Below, piece by piece: positions 16,777 through 24,746 of a stretch of 64,000 nucleotides of DNA. Under the pieces are notes generated by a model. That model was not told the DNA's origin and did no database searches. It was given only the letters and a program-made list of their open reading frames with translations. Numbering within the stretch: the first letter of the stretch is position 1; each line of letters begins with the position of its first letter. Made by a program: the position numbers and the translations under genes. This stretch comes from Arthrobacter_J sp038199985 (GTDB lineage Bacteria > Actinomycetota > Actinomycetes > Actinomycetales > Micrococcaceae): the NCBI GenBank assembly GCA_038199985.1, contig JBBPYK010000135.1, positions 1-64,000 on the forward strand, given 5' to 3'.

Positions 16777-17652
16777 TTATCCGAAGGTGGACATCGCGTT
16801 GAGCGCCGCCGGTGCCAGGATCGCAATGAAGAGCACGGGAAAGATGAAGAACAGTAGCGGGAAGAGGATTGCGACTGGCAGTTTCATGGCTTTTTCTTCG
16901 GCCCGTTGACGCCGCTTGACACGCATCACTTTCGCTTGGGTCCGGAGCACACGGCTGATGGCGATTCCGTACGCGTCTGCTTGGACCACGGCCTGAACGA
17001 AGCTGCGCAGCTCGGGGACATTGGTGCGGGCAGCCAGCGCAAGGTAGGACTCCCGGCGGCTGCGCCCTACCTGCATGTCCTGGAGAGTGCGGACGATTTC
17101 TTGTGCGAGCGGGCCTCGTCCATTCTGGCCGGCTTTGGCCATAGCGCCTTCGAACCCGAGACCTGCTTCCACCGAGATAAGCATCTGATCCAGTGTGTTA
17201 GCGAGTTCCAGCTGCATCGCTTTTTGCCGCTCCTGGCCCTTGCTGATGAGTAGCAGGTCAGGGATGAAGTACCCCAGTGCAACAACGGCGATGCCCAGCA
17301 GCTTCATGATCGGCTGGGAACTGGTGCCTACCAACAGGACGCCGACCCCGATCCCGACGCCGCCCAGAACTAATTTGGCGCCGAGCAGGCGTCGCAGGGG
17401 GAAAGCCGCGGGCCTACCAGCCAAGGCCAGTTTCCGGTCGATCCATTGCAGGTATTGATCAGGTGCAATGGTGACTCCGAGTTTCTCAAGTGCTGAATTG
17501 GTGTTCCGCTCCTGTGTTGCAGCAGCCTCGAATCCGCGAGACAGGTTCTCTTGGATTCCGGTCCCGGTAGCTCCGCGGACGGAGATCAGGACCCAGGCGA
17601 GGGTGCCGAGCGACAGGCTGAAGAGCAGCACGCCCAGGGTCAAAGTGTTCAT
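16777..17652 (-). CDS. tadC: Tad pilus inner-membrane protein TadC
   Basis: TadC and TadB form the inner-membrane platform of the tight-adherence pilus. This 291-residue protein has a hydrophobic N-terminus, membrane segments near residues 95-135, a type II secretion F domain with the conserved LANTLDQMLISVEAGLGFEGA, and two C-terminal hydrophobic stretches (AILFPLLFFIFPVLFIAIL). It is last in the cluster, 10 nt after tadB, and ends next to the convergent GGDEF-EAL gene. Confidence 0.9.
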   Translation of the reverse strand: MNTLTLGVLLFSLSLGTLAWVLISVRGATGTGIQENLSRGFEAAATQERNTNSALEKLGVTIAPDQYLQWIDRKLALAGRPAAFPLRRLLGAKLVLGGVGIGVGVLLVGTSSQPIMKLLGIAVVALGYFIPDLLLISKGQERQKAMQLELANTLDQMLISVEAGLGFEGAMAKAGQNGRGPLAQEIVRTLQDMQVGRSRRESYLALAARTNVPELRSFVQAVVQADAYGIAISRVLRTQAKVMRVKRRQRAEEKAMKLPVAILFPLLFFIFPVLFIAILAPAALNAMSTFG

Positions 17653-17662
17653 GGCGGGTTCC

Positions 17663-18595
17663 CTAGAATTTCAGGTCGATGATTTTGCGCAACCACAGGC
17701 AGCCGACCGTCATGAGGATCACCGAGACGACGATGAGCACCCAGCCGAACAGAGTGGTGAATAGCGGGTCCATGTAGCCGGGGCTGACGACCATCAACAT
17801 GGCGATAATGCCGAACGGCAATGCCACGAGGATGTAGGCGGAGAACTTGCCTTCAGCGGCAAGGGCTTTGATCTGGCCTTTAATTTCGCTGCGTTCACGG
17901 ATGGTGTCGTTGACTTGATCGAGGACTTCTGCCAGGTTCCCGCCCACTTCTCGGTTGATCTGGATGGCCTGGGCAATCCAGACGAAGTCTTCGTTCTGCA
18001 TGCGGGTGGCTGTGTTGTTCAGCGAGCTTGTGAGGTCCCTGCCGAGGCTGGTCGCTGAGACAACACGTCGCATTTCCAGCGAGGTCGGGCTGGGAGACTC
18101 GGTGGCGGCGGCGTCGATCGCGCGTAGGATGCTGTGCCCGGCGCGGAGGCTTCCGGTGAGTAGCTGAAGAGTGTCAGGCAACTGTTCGCTGAATTTCCGC
18201 CGGTGGCTGGCGGCCCGCTGGGTGAGGATGAGCTGACCCACAATGGGTGCAACGACGATGAGTAGCAGTGCTAGAGGTACGCCTCCGGCAATCAATCCCA
18301 TGAGTCCTCCGATCGCTGCGCCTGCGCCGACGAGCAGGAAGTAATCTCCCTGGCTCAGTCGCATTCCGGCTGCTTCGATGGCGGCGTTGTTGTAGAGACT
18401 GAAGTTTCGGCGTGCGAAGTAACGGTCTAGGACGTCGGCGGCTGAGCCCACGAAACGGGACAGATGTGAGCCTGACTCTTCTTCGAAGGGCCGACGACGG
18501 TCCAGGGGAATGGTCGCTGTGTGCGGTTTGAAGGCGACACCGAGAACGATGATGACTGCGGCAAGGATGAGGAGGAAACCGACGAACAAGTCCAT
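17663..18595 (-). CDS. tadB: Tad pilus inner-membrane protein TadB
   Basis: The 310-residue T2SSF-family protein pairs with TadC. It has an N-terminal membrane segment (LLILAAVIIVLGVAF), a central pair near residues 85-125, the F-domain core LPDTLQLLTGSLRAGHSILRA, and two C-terminal membrane segments. It starts 9 nt after the tadA stop. The T2SSF domain occurs once, as in TadB/TadC and unlike PilC with two copies. Confidence 0.9.
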   Translation of the reverse strand: MDLFVGFLLILAAVIIVLGVAFKPHTATIPLDRRRPFEEESGSHLSRFVGSAADVLDRYFARRNFSLYNNAAIEAAGMRLSQGDYFLLVGAGAAIGGLMGLIAGGVPLALLLIVVAPIVGQLILTQRAASHRRKFSEQLPDTLQLLTGSLRAGHSILRAIDAAATESPSPTSLEMRRVVSATSLGRDLTSSLNNTATRMQNEDFVWIAQAIQINREVGGNLAEVLDQVNDTIRERSEIKGQIKALAAEGKFSAYILVALPFGIIAMLMVVSPGYMDPLFTTLFGWVLIVVSVILMTVGCLWLRKIIDLKF

Positions 18596-18604
18596 GTGTT
18601 GCTC

Positions 18605-20056
18605 CTAGAATCGTGGGCCGGCGGAACGGGTCTGGAATACTTCGGGGGACACATGAATGCCCATGTCTTCGAAGCGGCTGATGAAGCGAGGGCGAATTCC
18701 GGTGGAGACAGGGCCTCCGAGGAAGCGGCCGGTATCGTCCACGCCGGCAGAGTAGTCAAAGACGAACGCGTCCTGGAGGGTGACGACTTCGCCTTCCATG
18801 CCCTGTACCTCAGTGACGTGGGTGATGCGGCGGGTGCCATCGCGCAGTCTGGAGATCTGGACGATCAGGTTCACGGCTGAGGCGAGCTGTTCACGGATGG
18901 CCCGCAGCGGAAGTTCCATACCTGCCATCAGCACTAGTGTTTCCAGTCTGGCGACGGCGTCGCGCGGTGAGTTGGAGTGCACCGTAGACAGGGACCCATC
19001 GTGACCGGTGTTCATGGCCTGAAGCATGTCTAGTGATTCACCGCCGCGAACCTCGCCGACGACGATTCGGTCCGGCCGCATTCGGAGGGAGTTTCTGAGG
19101 AGGTCGCGGATGGTGATTTCGCCCTTGCCCTCGGTGTTTGAGGGGCGGCTCTCGAGCCGGACCACGTGGGCTTGCTGCATTTGGAGCTCGACGGCGTCTT
19201 CAATGGTGACGATCCGCTCGTTGTCCGGGATGAAGGAGGACAGCACGTTGAGCAGGGTGGTCTTTCCTGTACCGGTACCGCCGGACACGATGATGTTGAG
19301 TTTCGCTTTCACGCACGCATCGAGCAGTTCGGCCATCTGTGGTGTGAGCGTTCCGAAGTCGAGAAGGTTTTGGACGGTGAGGGGGTCGCGGCTGAATTTA
19401 CGGATGGTCAGCGAGGATCCGTTGACGGCCAACGGCGGGATGATGGCGTTGACGCGGGACCCGTCCTCGAGACGTGCGTCCACGAGCGGTGACGATTCGT
19501 CGATGCGGCGGCCCACTTTGGAGACGATGCGTTCGATGACGTTGCGCAGATGCGCTTCGGAGCTGAACCGTGAGTCGGTGAGCTTCAGATGCCCTGAGCG
19601 TTCCACGTAGATCTGGTCCATGCGGTTGACCATGATTTCGGTGACGAGGTCGTCGTCGAGTAGTCGCTGCAGGGGGCCGTAGCCAAGGACGTCGTCGGCT
19701 ACGTCGCGGACCAGTCGCGCACGCTCGTCGGCGCTGAGTGGGACCTGTTCGGCGTCGATCACCTGGCTGAGTTCATCGCGCGCCAGCGTACGGAGTTCGG
19801 GTTCGGTCAGGGCTGAATCGTTGAACCGGTGTCCCATGCGCTCAAACAGGGCGGTGGCGGCACGCTGTTTGAGGCCAGCGAGGGCGTCGATGGGTTGAGC
19901 GCGCTCAGGTTCGGGTATGTCTCGGGCTGCACGCCTGGACCGGAGCGGGCCGGTGTCGGCTGCTGGTTTGATGGGTTCCGAGACCTCTGAAACGAGTGGC
20001 TCGTCGGTGGGATTGGTGCGCTGTTGCGCAGCGAGTAAGCGGTCGGAGAGCCTCAT
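18605..20056 (-). CDS. tadA: Tad pilus secretion ATPase TadA/CpaF
   Basis: TadA is the hexameric ATPase that drives Flp pilin extrusion from the cytoplasmic face. The 483-residue protein has a variable N-terminus (1-80), an N-terminal domain with DDVLGYGPLQRLLDDDLVTE, and the ATPase core: Walker A GGTGTGKTT at 259-267, TIEDAVELQMQ with the Asp box, and the CpaF-typical MRPDRIVVGEVRGGE and AMNTGHDGSLSTVHSNS. Its start overlaps the tadZ stop by 4 nt. Confidence 0.95.
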   Translation of the reverse strand: MRLSDRLLAAQQRTNPTDEPLVSEVSEPIKPAADTGPLRSRRAARDIPEPERAQPIDALAGLKQRAATALFERMGHRFNDSALTEPELRTLARDELSQVIDAEQVPLSADERARLVRDVADDVLGYGPLQRLLDDDLVTEIMVNRMDQIYVERSGHLKLTDSRFSSEAHLRNVIERIVSKVGRRIDESSPLVDARLEDGSRVNAIIPPLAVNGSSLTIRKFSRDPLTVQNLLDFGTLTPQMAELLDACVKAKLNIIVSGGTGTGKTTLLNVLSSFIPDNERIVTIEDAVELQMQQAHVVRLESRPSNTEGKGEITIRDLLRNSLRMRPDRIVVGEVRGGESLDMLQAMNTGHDGSLSTVHSNSPRDAVARLETLVLMAGMELPLRAIREQLASAVNLIVQISRLRDGTRRITHVTEVQGMEGEVVTLQDAFVFDYSAGVDDTGRFLGGPVSTGIRPRFISRFEDMGIHVSPEVFQTRSAGPRF

Positions 20057-21255
20057 TCGACGACGACCCTGCGGTGTACCTGGCGTTGCGCTTTGGCGCG
20101 CCAGCGGGGAGTGAATCGTTCCACCAATTGGTTGAGGCTTTTCACGGAGCTGTCTCGTGGGTTGTCCTGCAGCACGGGGACGCCCTTGTTGGTGGAGAAG
20201 GCGACGGCTTTGGACCGGGAGATGCTGACGTCTACCGGTACACCGATGGTGCTTTCCACGTCCTGCACACTGAGCCCGGATTTAGTGTCTGCCATGTTCA
20301 GGACCACATGGCGGTTTCCGGGGAGAATTTCGAGTTGGCGCAGGACGTCGAGCCCGGCCCGGAGACCGCGGACGCTGGGGACGTCCATCCCGGTGATCCA
20401 GACGGCGTCGGTGCACTGTTCCATCGCAGCGAGTGCGTGTTCGGTGAGGCCTGGCGCGGTATCTACCACCACGTATTGGAACTCCGAGGCGAGCTGCGAC
20501 AGCAGGTGGGTGACCTGTTTGCCGGTGATCTGGTCTGCTTCCACGGGGTTTTTCGGGGCGCAGAGGGCGTAAATACCCGAGGGATGTACGGAGAGGAAGG
20601 CTTTGAGCACCAGCGAGTCAGAGGTCGCCGAGGAGGAAACGGCGTCAAGGATCGTGTGCTCTGGACTGAGGTAAAGCCCGGTCGCCACGTCACCGAATTG
20701 GAGATCAAGATCGACAACGACGACGCCCATCGGAGCAATTTTTCCGAGCCCGACGGCGATGTTGGTGGCCATGGTGGTTTTCCCAACGCCGCCCTTGGGG
20801 GAGAAGACGCCAATGACGACGCCGCGGTCCTTTGGTGCCTGTGTGGCAGCCGGCTGATTGCTGCGGCTACGGCTGGCATACGCCTGACACGCACGTTCAA
20901 GAATGACACGGATCTGGTCGACGTCGGAGTCCGGGCTCAGCACGTCCCGGATGCCGGCACGCATGGAGTGCAACACCAGTTCTGGATCCGCTTCGTTGAC
21001 CAGGATGACACTGATTTCCGGGTGCTGAACGTCGAGGATCGTGGCCAGGCGAAGCGCGTTGTCGAGTGGAACTTCCGGGCCCAGGACCAGAACCTCGGGG
21101 CGTTCCTGGGACAACTGTTTGAACAGTTCCTGGGGCTGCGACGGGACCGCCGTTGTGGCAAAGGTGTGAACTTCACCCTGCAGGGCCCCGGTCACGGCTA
21201 ACCGCAGTTTCTGATCGAAATCGGTGTTTGGACTGATGAGCACAAAGCGACTCAT
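20053..21255 (-). CDS. tadZ: Tad pilus localisation ATPase TadZ/CpaE
   Basis: TadZ/CpaE is a ParA/MinD-superfamily ATPase that places the pilus apparatus. Residues 1-120 form a receiver-like domain with no clear phosphoacceptor motif. The ATPase follows, with deviant Walker A KGGVGKTT at 154-161, VVDLDLQFGDVA and VVDTAPGLTEHALAAME. It is 400 residues. It overlaps cpaB by 4 nt upstream and tadA by 4 nt downstream, so all three are translationally coupled. Confidence 0.92.
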   Translation of the reverse strand: MSRFVLISPNTDFDQKLRLAVTGALQGEVHTFATTAVPSQPQELFKQLSQERPEVLVLGPEVPLDNALRLATILDVQHPEISVILVNEADPELVLHSMRAGIRDVLSPDSDVDQIRVILERACQAYASRSRSNQPAATQAPKDRGVVIGVFSPKGGVGKTTMATNIAVGLGKIAPMGVVVVDLDLQFGDVATGLYLSPEHTILDAVSSSATSDSLVLKAFLSVHPSGIYALCAPKNPVEADQITGKQVTHLLSQLASEFQYVVVDTAPGLTEHALAAMEQCTDAVWITGMDVPSVRGLRAGLDVLRQLEILPGNRHVVLNMADTKSGLSVQDVESTIGVPVDVSISRSKAVAFSTNKGVPVLQDNPRDSSVKSLNQLVERFTPRWRAKAQRQVHRRVVVE

Positions 21256-22007
21256 GGGAATACCTCGGACCTTGTGATCGGAGTGGGTGGATCTTCTGCT
21301 GCATCGGCTGGTTCCTTGCTCAGCCAGATCTGGCCGAATTCGGAGGCGAAGACAATTTTGGCGGAGGGCACGTCTTTGACTGCCACCGTGACCATCATGG
21401 TGCCGGTTGGCAGCGCATTGTCGAGGACATCTTGTGCGATCGCAGGGGATTCGGAATCTTCTTCAGCGTCGCTGGCGGTGTCCGCGCGCTGGACCCGGGT
21501 GACAAGGACCTTGTGGAAGAGTCGTTGGGTAGTAGCGGGTTTGTCTTCCATTGATTCAAAGGACGCGAAAATTCCGACGGTGTCGCCAGCTATGAACTGG
21601 CCACCGATAACGCGTTGCGGCTCTAGGGCGAAGGAGATTGTCTGGAAGCCCTCGGGGACATCAATTTCTCCGGGCGTTCCGAGTTCGTCGGGATCTACAA
21701 GGCGTTGCGTCAACAGCTGCTCACCGGGGGCGAGGTCAATGGCTGTGACTTTTCCCTTCGAGCTGTTCAGGTTTTCCAGGGCAGTGTCGGGTACGGACGC
21801 CGCCGGCAATCGTTCGGCCTTGATCAGTTCACCGAGCTCGGACACGGGGGTTCCCGCGGGAATCTTTTGCTGAACTACCAGGACTGTCACCGGATTCAGT
21901 CGGCTCATAGCCCGCTGGTCTGCTCCCGTGGCGTAAGAGAAAACGAGGATGGCCCCGATGACGGCGGCAACAAGGGCGACAACGCCGGCCAGAATGCGAG
22001 ATTTCAC
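21252..22007 (-). CDS. cpaB: Flp pilus assembly protein CpaB/RcpC
   Basis: The 251-residue protein has an N-terminal membrane anchor (RILAGVVALVAAVIGAILVF) and a SAF domain (about residues 40-110, PVTVLVVQQKIPAGTPVSEL and LAPGEQLLTQRLV), which is the CpaB/RcpC layout. In Gram-negatives CpaB works with the outer-membrane secretin; here there is none, so it probably acts in the cell-wall space. It lies 14 nt after tadG. Confidence 0.9.
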   Translation of the reverse strand: MKSRILAGVVALVAAVIGAILVFSYATGADQRAMSRLNPVTVLVVQQKIPAGTPVSELGELIKAERLPAASVPDTALENLNSSKGKVTAIDLAPGEQLLTQRLVDPDELGTPGEIDVPEGFQTISFALEPQRVIGGQFIAGDTVGIFASFESMEDKPATTQRLFHKVLVTRVQRADTASDAEEDSESPAIAQDVLDNALPTGTMMVTVAVKDVPSAKIVFASEFGQIWLSKEPADAAEDPPTPITRSEVFP

Positions 22008-22021
22008 GTGTATACCTGTTC

Positions 22022-23059
22022 TTATGCCGTGAGGCGGACGATGGAGATGCCGAAGTTGTCGGGCGGGCCTATTTCGAAGTCAGCGTCGAGGGAGACATAC
22101 CTGACGAACTTCCCGATGACTCCTTTGCAGCTGCCGGTACAGTCTTTAGACAGTGCCGTTGTGTTGAAGTTGAGCGGCCACTTGTCGTGGCCTCCGGTGA
22201 ATTTCCACCCATGAATCTCAAAGGCCGCGAAGCCAACAATGTTGAATTCGGTGTTGTTGCCATTGCCCGTCACGTCGTCGAAAATTGGGAAGAGCCCAAC
22301 GGCCGGCTCTCCGGCGTTATAGGCAGTTATCCACGAATTCAATACGTCGTCGCAGCCTGCCGGGGGATTGTTTCCGGGGTCGCCACCGGTTCCTGGTTTC
22401 TTGAGGTTTACTCGTGCACCGCAGCCTGCCGTCTGATCCAGCCAGCCGAAGTTACCTGGGACCACGCTCCCGGAGGAACCGTAGTTGCACGTTGGGCCCG
22501 ACTCTTTGCCGTGAGTGACCAAGATCTGCAGATCGTCGTCGAGTTGGTCCTGCCATTGGCAGGCCGAGAATGTGAGTGGAAAAGACGTCACGCCCGCAAT
22601 CGGACTGCCCCAGCCAGCCGACGCCTGGGCTCCGACCTCCGCATCGGCCATACCAAGGATGTTCGCAAAGAAGAGTGAGACCTTGTGCGCTCCGTCGATC
22701 TCTTCAGCACCGGTGGTGACCGTGACTTTGCCTGCGACTTTATCGAGGTCTACTTTGCTGACATTGCTGACGGTGTCTAGAGCGTTGGCGTCAGCAAGGC
22801 CCTTGGCCATGGACGAATCGGAGGTGCTGTTTGAACAGTCGGCGTTGTTCTCATCTTCCGCGCATGTTTGGGCAATGCCGATCGCGGCGGCGTCGGCCCC
22901 GCTCTGCAGTTGGGCGCGCTCGCTGTAGAGCACCCCAACGTCAATGGCTAGAGCAGCGATGGCGAGAAGAACCACCATGAGAAGGGCTGTGATGACGCTA
23001 ATGCCACCTCGTTCAGACCCAGCGGCTTCCGGGGCTCGAGTGATTCTTAACCACCGCAT
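22022..23059 (-). CDS. tadG: TadG-like pilus assembly / pseudopilin protein
   Basis: The N-terminus has one membrane helix (ISVITALLMVVLLAIAALAI) followed by DVGVLYSERAQLQSGADAAA, the hallmark of TadG-like proteins. The rest (about residues 50-345) is an exported domain with at least eight Cys residues, likely disulfide-bonded, and no recognised enzyme motif. It overlaps the end of tadE by 13 nt. The C-terminal part does not resemble the von Willebrand A domain of some TadG proteins, so the exact role is uncertain. Confidence 0.85.
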   Translation of the reverse strand: MRWLRITRAPEAAGSERGGISVITALLMVVLLAIAALAIDVGVLYSERAQLQSGADAAAIGIAQTCAEDENNADCSNSTSDSSMAKGLADANALDTVSNVSKVDLDKVAGKVTVTTGAEEIDGAHKVSLFFANILGMADAEVGAQASAGWGSPIAGVTSFPLTFSACQWQDQLDDDLQILVTHGKESGPTCNYGSSGSVVPGNFGWLDQTAGCGARVNLKKPGTGGDPGNNPPAGCDDVLNSWITAYNAGEPAVGLFPIFDDVTGNGNNTEFNIVGFAAFEIHGWKFTGGHDKWPLNFNTTALSKDCTGSCKGVIGKFVRYVSLDADFEIGPPDNFGISIVRLTA

Positions 23060-23451
23060 AGCATGACGCCTTTACCGGTCAGGTTGAACGGGCCGGCGAA
23101 TCCGGTGATCGTTTCAAGAGAGTAATTGATGGTCAGAGTGACCTGTTCGCCACCAGTGCAATCATCCGGGACGGTCACGGAAGTTGCGGTCAAGTCATTG
23201 ACAGATACCGCGGCACTGAGCGCGGCGTTGGTGGCATCGTTCGGATCATGGGTAATGGCCATGACCCGGACGCCCTCACGGGCAGCGTTGGTGAGAGAAA
23301 TCTGTGTGTTGTAAGCGTGGCCGAATTCGATGATCCCCATCACCAGTGCCAGCAGGATAGGCAGGACAAACGCCATTTCGACGGCGGCTGCTCCCCGCTC
23401 AGATTGTGTGGATGGTGTGCACCCCCGCGCACGTACGCCTTTAGCGGCCAC
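23047..23451 (-). CDS. tadE: TadE-like pseudopilin
   Basis: TadE-type minor pseudopilins help start pilus assembly. The core is SERGAAAVEMAFVLPILLAL, with the Gly before the hydrophobic helix and the Glu of the E-box. GTG 23451 with GGAGAG upstream gives 134 residues. The frame is open back to 23499, but that part overlaps the hairpin at 23471-23506 and is unlikely to be translated. The C-terminal half holds two Cys residues that may form a disulfide. Confidence 0.88.
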   Translation of the reverse strand: MAAKGVRARGCTPSTQSERGAAAVEMAFVLPILLALVMGIIEFGHAYNTQISLTNAAREGVRVMAITHDPNDATNAALSAAVSVNDLTATSVTVPDDCTGGEQVTLTINYSLETITGFAGPFNLTGKGVMLCGG

Positions 23452-23470
23452 GGTTCTCTCCCCAGTTAAT

Positions 23471-23506
23471 CCAGTGGGTGGAGGGACCGACCCCTCCACC
23501 CACTGG
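23471..23506 (-). terminator. Hairpin between flp and tadE
   Basis: A perfect 15-bp inverted repeat, CCAGTGGGTGGAGGG with CCCTCCACCCACTGG, encloses a 6-nt loop. No T tract follows. It can act as a partial terminator or 3'-end stabiliser, so that flp mRNA exceeds mRNA for the assembly machinery. Confidence 0.75.
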
Positions 23507-23556
23507 TTATTCCCCCAACTCGATTGGCGTCAATGGACGCTCTGTTTAGCTGGAGG

Positions 23557-23757
23557 CTACCCTGCGGCGGGTGTGAGCTTCCCAGAAAGGCCCTCGAAAA
23601 CGTCGCTGAGTTGGCCGCCGAAGATGGTCACAGCAGCAATGATCGCCACGGCGATGAGAGCAACCATGATGCCGTATTCAACGGCCGTGGCACCCTTCTC
23701 ATCGCGGGTCAGGCGGGTAGTCATGAAGGTGTGCAGGGTTGCGATAATATTTAGCAT
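23557..23757 (-). CDS. flp: Flp-type major pilin
   Basis: Flp is the structural subunit of the Tad pilus. ATG 23757 has AGGAG 6 nt upstream and gives 66 residues. The leader (about residues 1-21, ending DEKG) is followed by ATAVEYGIMVALIAVAII. This matches the Flp prepilin cleavage pattern G/XXXXEY with Glu at +5, and is followed by the hydrophobic polymerisation helix and a short C-terminus. An open extension of 30 residues upstream lacks Flp character. It is first in the locus, and no prepilin peptidase gene lies nearby. Confidence 0.93.
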   Translation of the reverse strand: MLNIIATLHTFMTTRLTRDEKGATAVEYGIMVALIAVAIIAAVTIFGGQLSDVFEGLSGKLTPAAG

Positions 23758-23892
23758 TTCTAACTCCTGAAGAGGCGTGGACCGAGTAGAAGGGTCAACG
23801 GGAACGGATTCAAAGTCGGCAGGAGAGTAAGTAAAAATTGCCCCCAACTTTATTGAGAATCCTCAACGGAGTTGAAATCCGGCTCCCCAGCC

Positions 23893-23919
23893 AAAAAAAG
23901 AATAGGGGCACTTATGCCC
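23893..23919 (-). terminator. Possible terminator in the region upstream of flp
   Basis: Read on the minus strand, GGGCA-TAAG-TGCCC is followed by CTATTCTTTTTTT. The stem is only 5 bp but the T run is strong. It may end the ABC operon, or act as an attenuator inside the flp leader if transcription starts at the -10-like element near 24002-24007. Confidence 0.45.
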
Positions 23920-24001
23920 GAAGGCAATACTCTTAGCGCGTCCCGTTGTGCAACTGTTACGTAACGCATCAGAAACTCCCAGCTTTCCCCAATGTTCACG
24001 C

Positions 24002-24007
24002 TATATA
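24002..24007 (-). promoter_or_regulatory. Candidate -10 element of a Crp-dependent flp promoter
   Basis: TATATA on the minus strand has no -35 match upstream. Its expected start point, near 23995, places the centre of the Crp-like box about 42 bp upstream, which is the class II activator position. A visual call only. Confidence 0.4.
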
Positions 24008-24029
24008 ATTTTTCGTTAGAAGAAATGAG

Positions 24030-24045
24030 TGTGATTTAAATCACA
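24030..24045 (-). promoter_or_regulatory. Perfect Crp/GlxR-type operator upstream of flp
   Basis: TGTGATTTAAATCACA is a perfect 16-bp palindrome that fits TGTGANNTANNTCACA, the cAMP-receptor (Crp/GlxR) consensus of Actinobacteria. It contains the last codons (Val-Ile-stop) of the upstream ABC ATPase gene. Twelve specified bases would occur by chance about 0.004 times in 64 kb with equal base frequencies. Confidence 0.7.
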
Positions 24046-24746
24046 TTTCCGTCGTGCAGTTCCACTACTCGGTCAGCTCGTTTCATCAGCAGGGGATCGT
24101 GGGTGGTCACGATCATGGCAACCCGTTCTTGGTGTGCCAGCTCCGCCAAGAGGTCCATCATCGTCGCTGCAGTATTGCTGTCCAGTTGCCCTGTGGGTTC
24201 GTCGGCAATGAGTACCCGCGGCCGATTGGCCAGCGCACGCGCTATGCCCACCCTCTGCTGTTGCCCGCCGGAGAGCTGACTGGGACGTTGGTTCCGATGC
24301 TGTGCCAGGCCCATGCGCTCCAGCAGCTCATCGACTCGCGTCTCCCGGTCCTGTGGATCTGTGTTCACCAGCCGCAGCGGCACTTCAATGTTCTCGGCTG
24401 CTGACAGGATAGGAATTAGACCAAAGGACTGGAAAATGAAGCCCAGCTCCGTCTGCCGCAGGGTCACGCGGTCCTGTTCCCGCATGCCCGTCAGCTCGCT
24501 CTCACCCAACCAGACCCGGCCGGCGTCGGGCTGGTCCAACCCTCCAATGCAATTCAGCAGAGTGGTCTTCCCGGATCCTGAAGGGCCCTTGATCACCAGG
24601 AGTTCGCCGGCAGACACCGTTAGCGATACGTCCCGACAGGCATGCACTGCGGACTCGCCGCTGCCATAAGTGCGGGTCACCGACTCTGCCCGAAGCGCAT
24701 GCACGCTCGACGCAGCGGGAGGGGGAGTAATAACTGGCTGGCTCAC
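24036..24746 (-). CDS. ABC transporter ATP-binding protein (LolD/MacB-like)
   Basis: This 236-residue ATPase has Walker A GPSGSGKTT (near residue 55), the Q-loop FIFQSFGLIPILSA, signature LSGGQQQR, Walker B VLIADEP and the switch His in TTHDPL. The family partners FtsX-type permeases that move lipoproteins, peptides or drugs, or transmit force to the envelope, and do not form classic import channels. It is the last of four overlapping genes and is coupled to the preceding ATPase gene by a 4-nt overlap. The substrate is unknown. Confidence 0.9.
   Translation of the reverse strand: MSQPVITPPPAASSVHALRAESVTRTYGSGESAVHACRDVSLTVSAGELLVIKGPSGSGKTTLLNCIGGLDQPDAGRVWLGESELTGMREQDRVTLRQTELGFIFQSFGLIPILSAAENIEVPLRLVNTDPQDRETRVDELLERMGLAQHRNQRPSQLSGGQQQRVGIARALANRPRVLIADEPTGQLDSNTAATMMDLLAELAHQERVAMIVTTHDPLLMKRADRVVELHDGNVI

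Noticed and set aside
19996..21201. A 401-codon plus-strand open frame opposite tadZ
   Set aside because: Antisense shadow of tadZ. It has no domain pattern, while tadZ has a full ParA-type motif set and coupled neighbours.
23758..23995. Cyclic-di-GMP (GEMM) riboswitch in the flp leader
   Set aside because: The neighbouring c-di-GMP enzyme made this attractive, but the conserved GEMM core sequences are not present.
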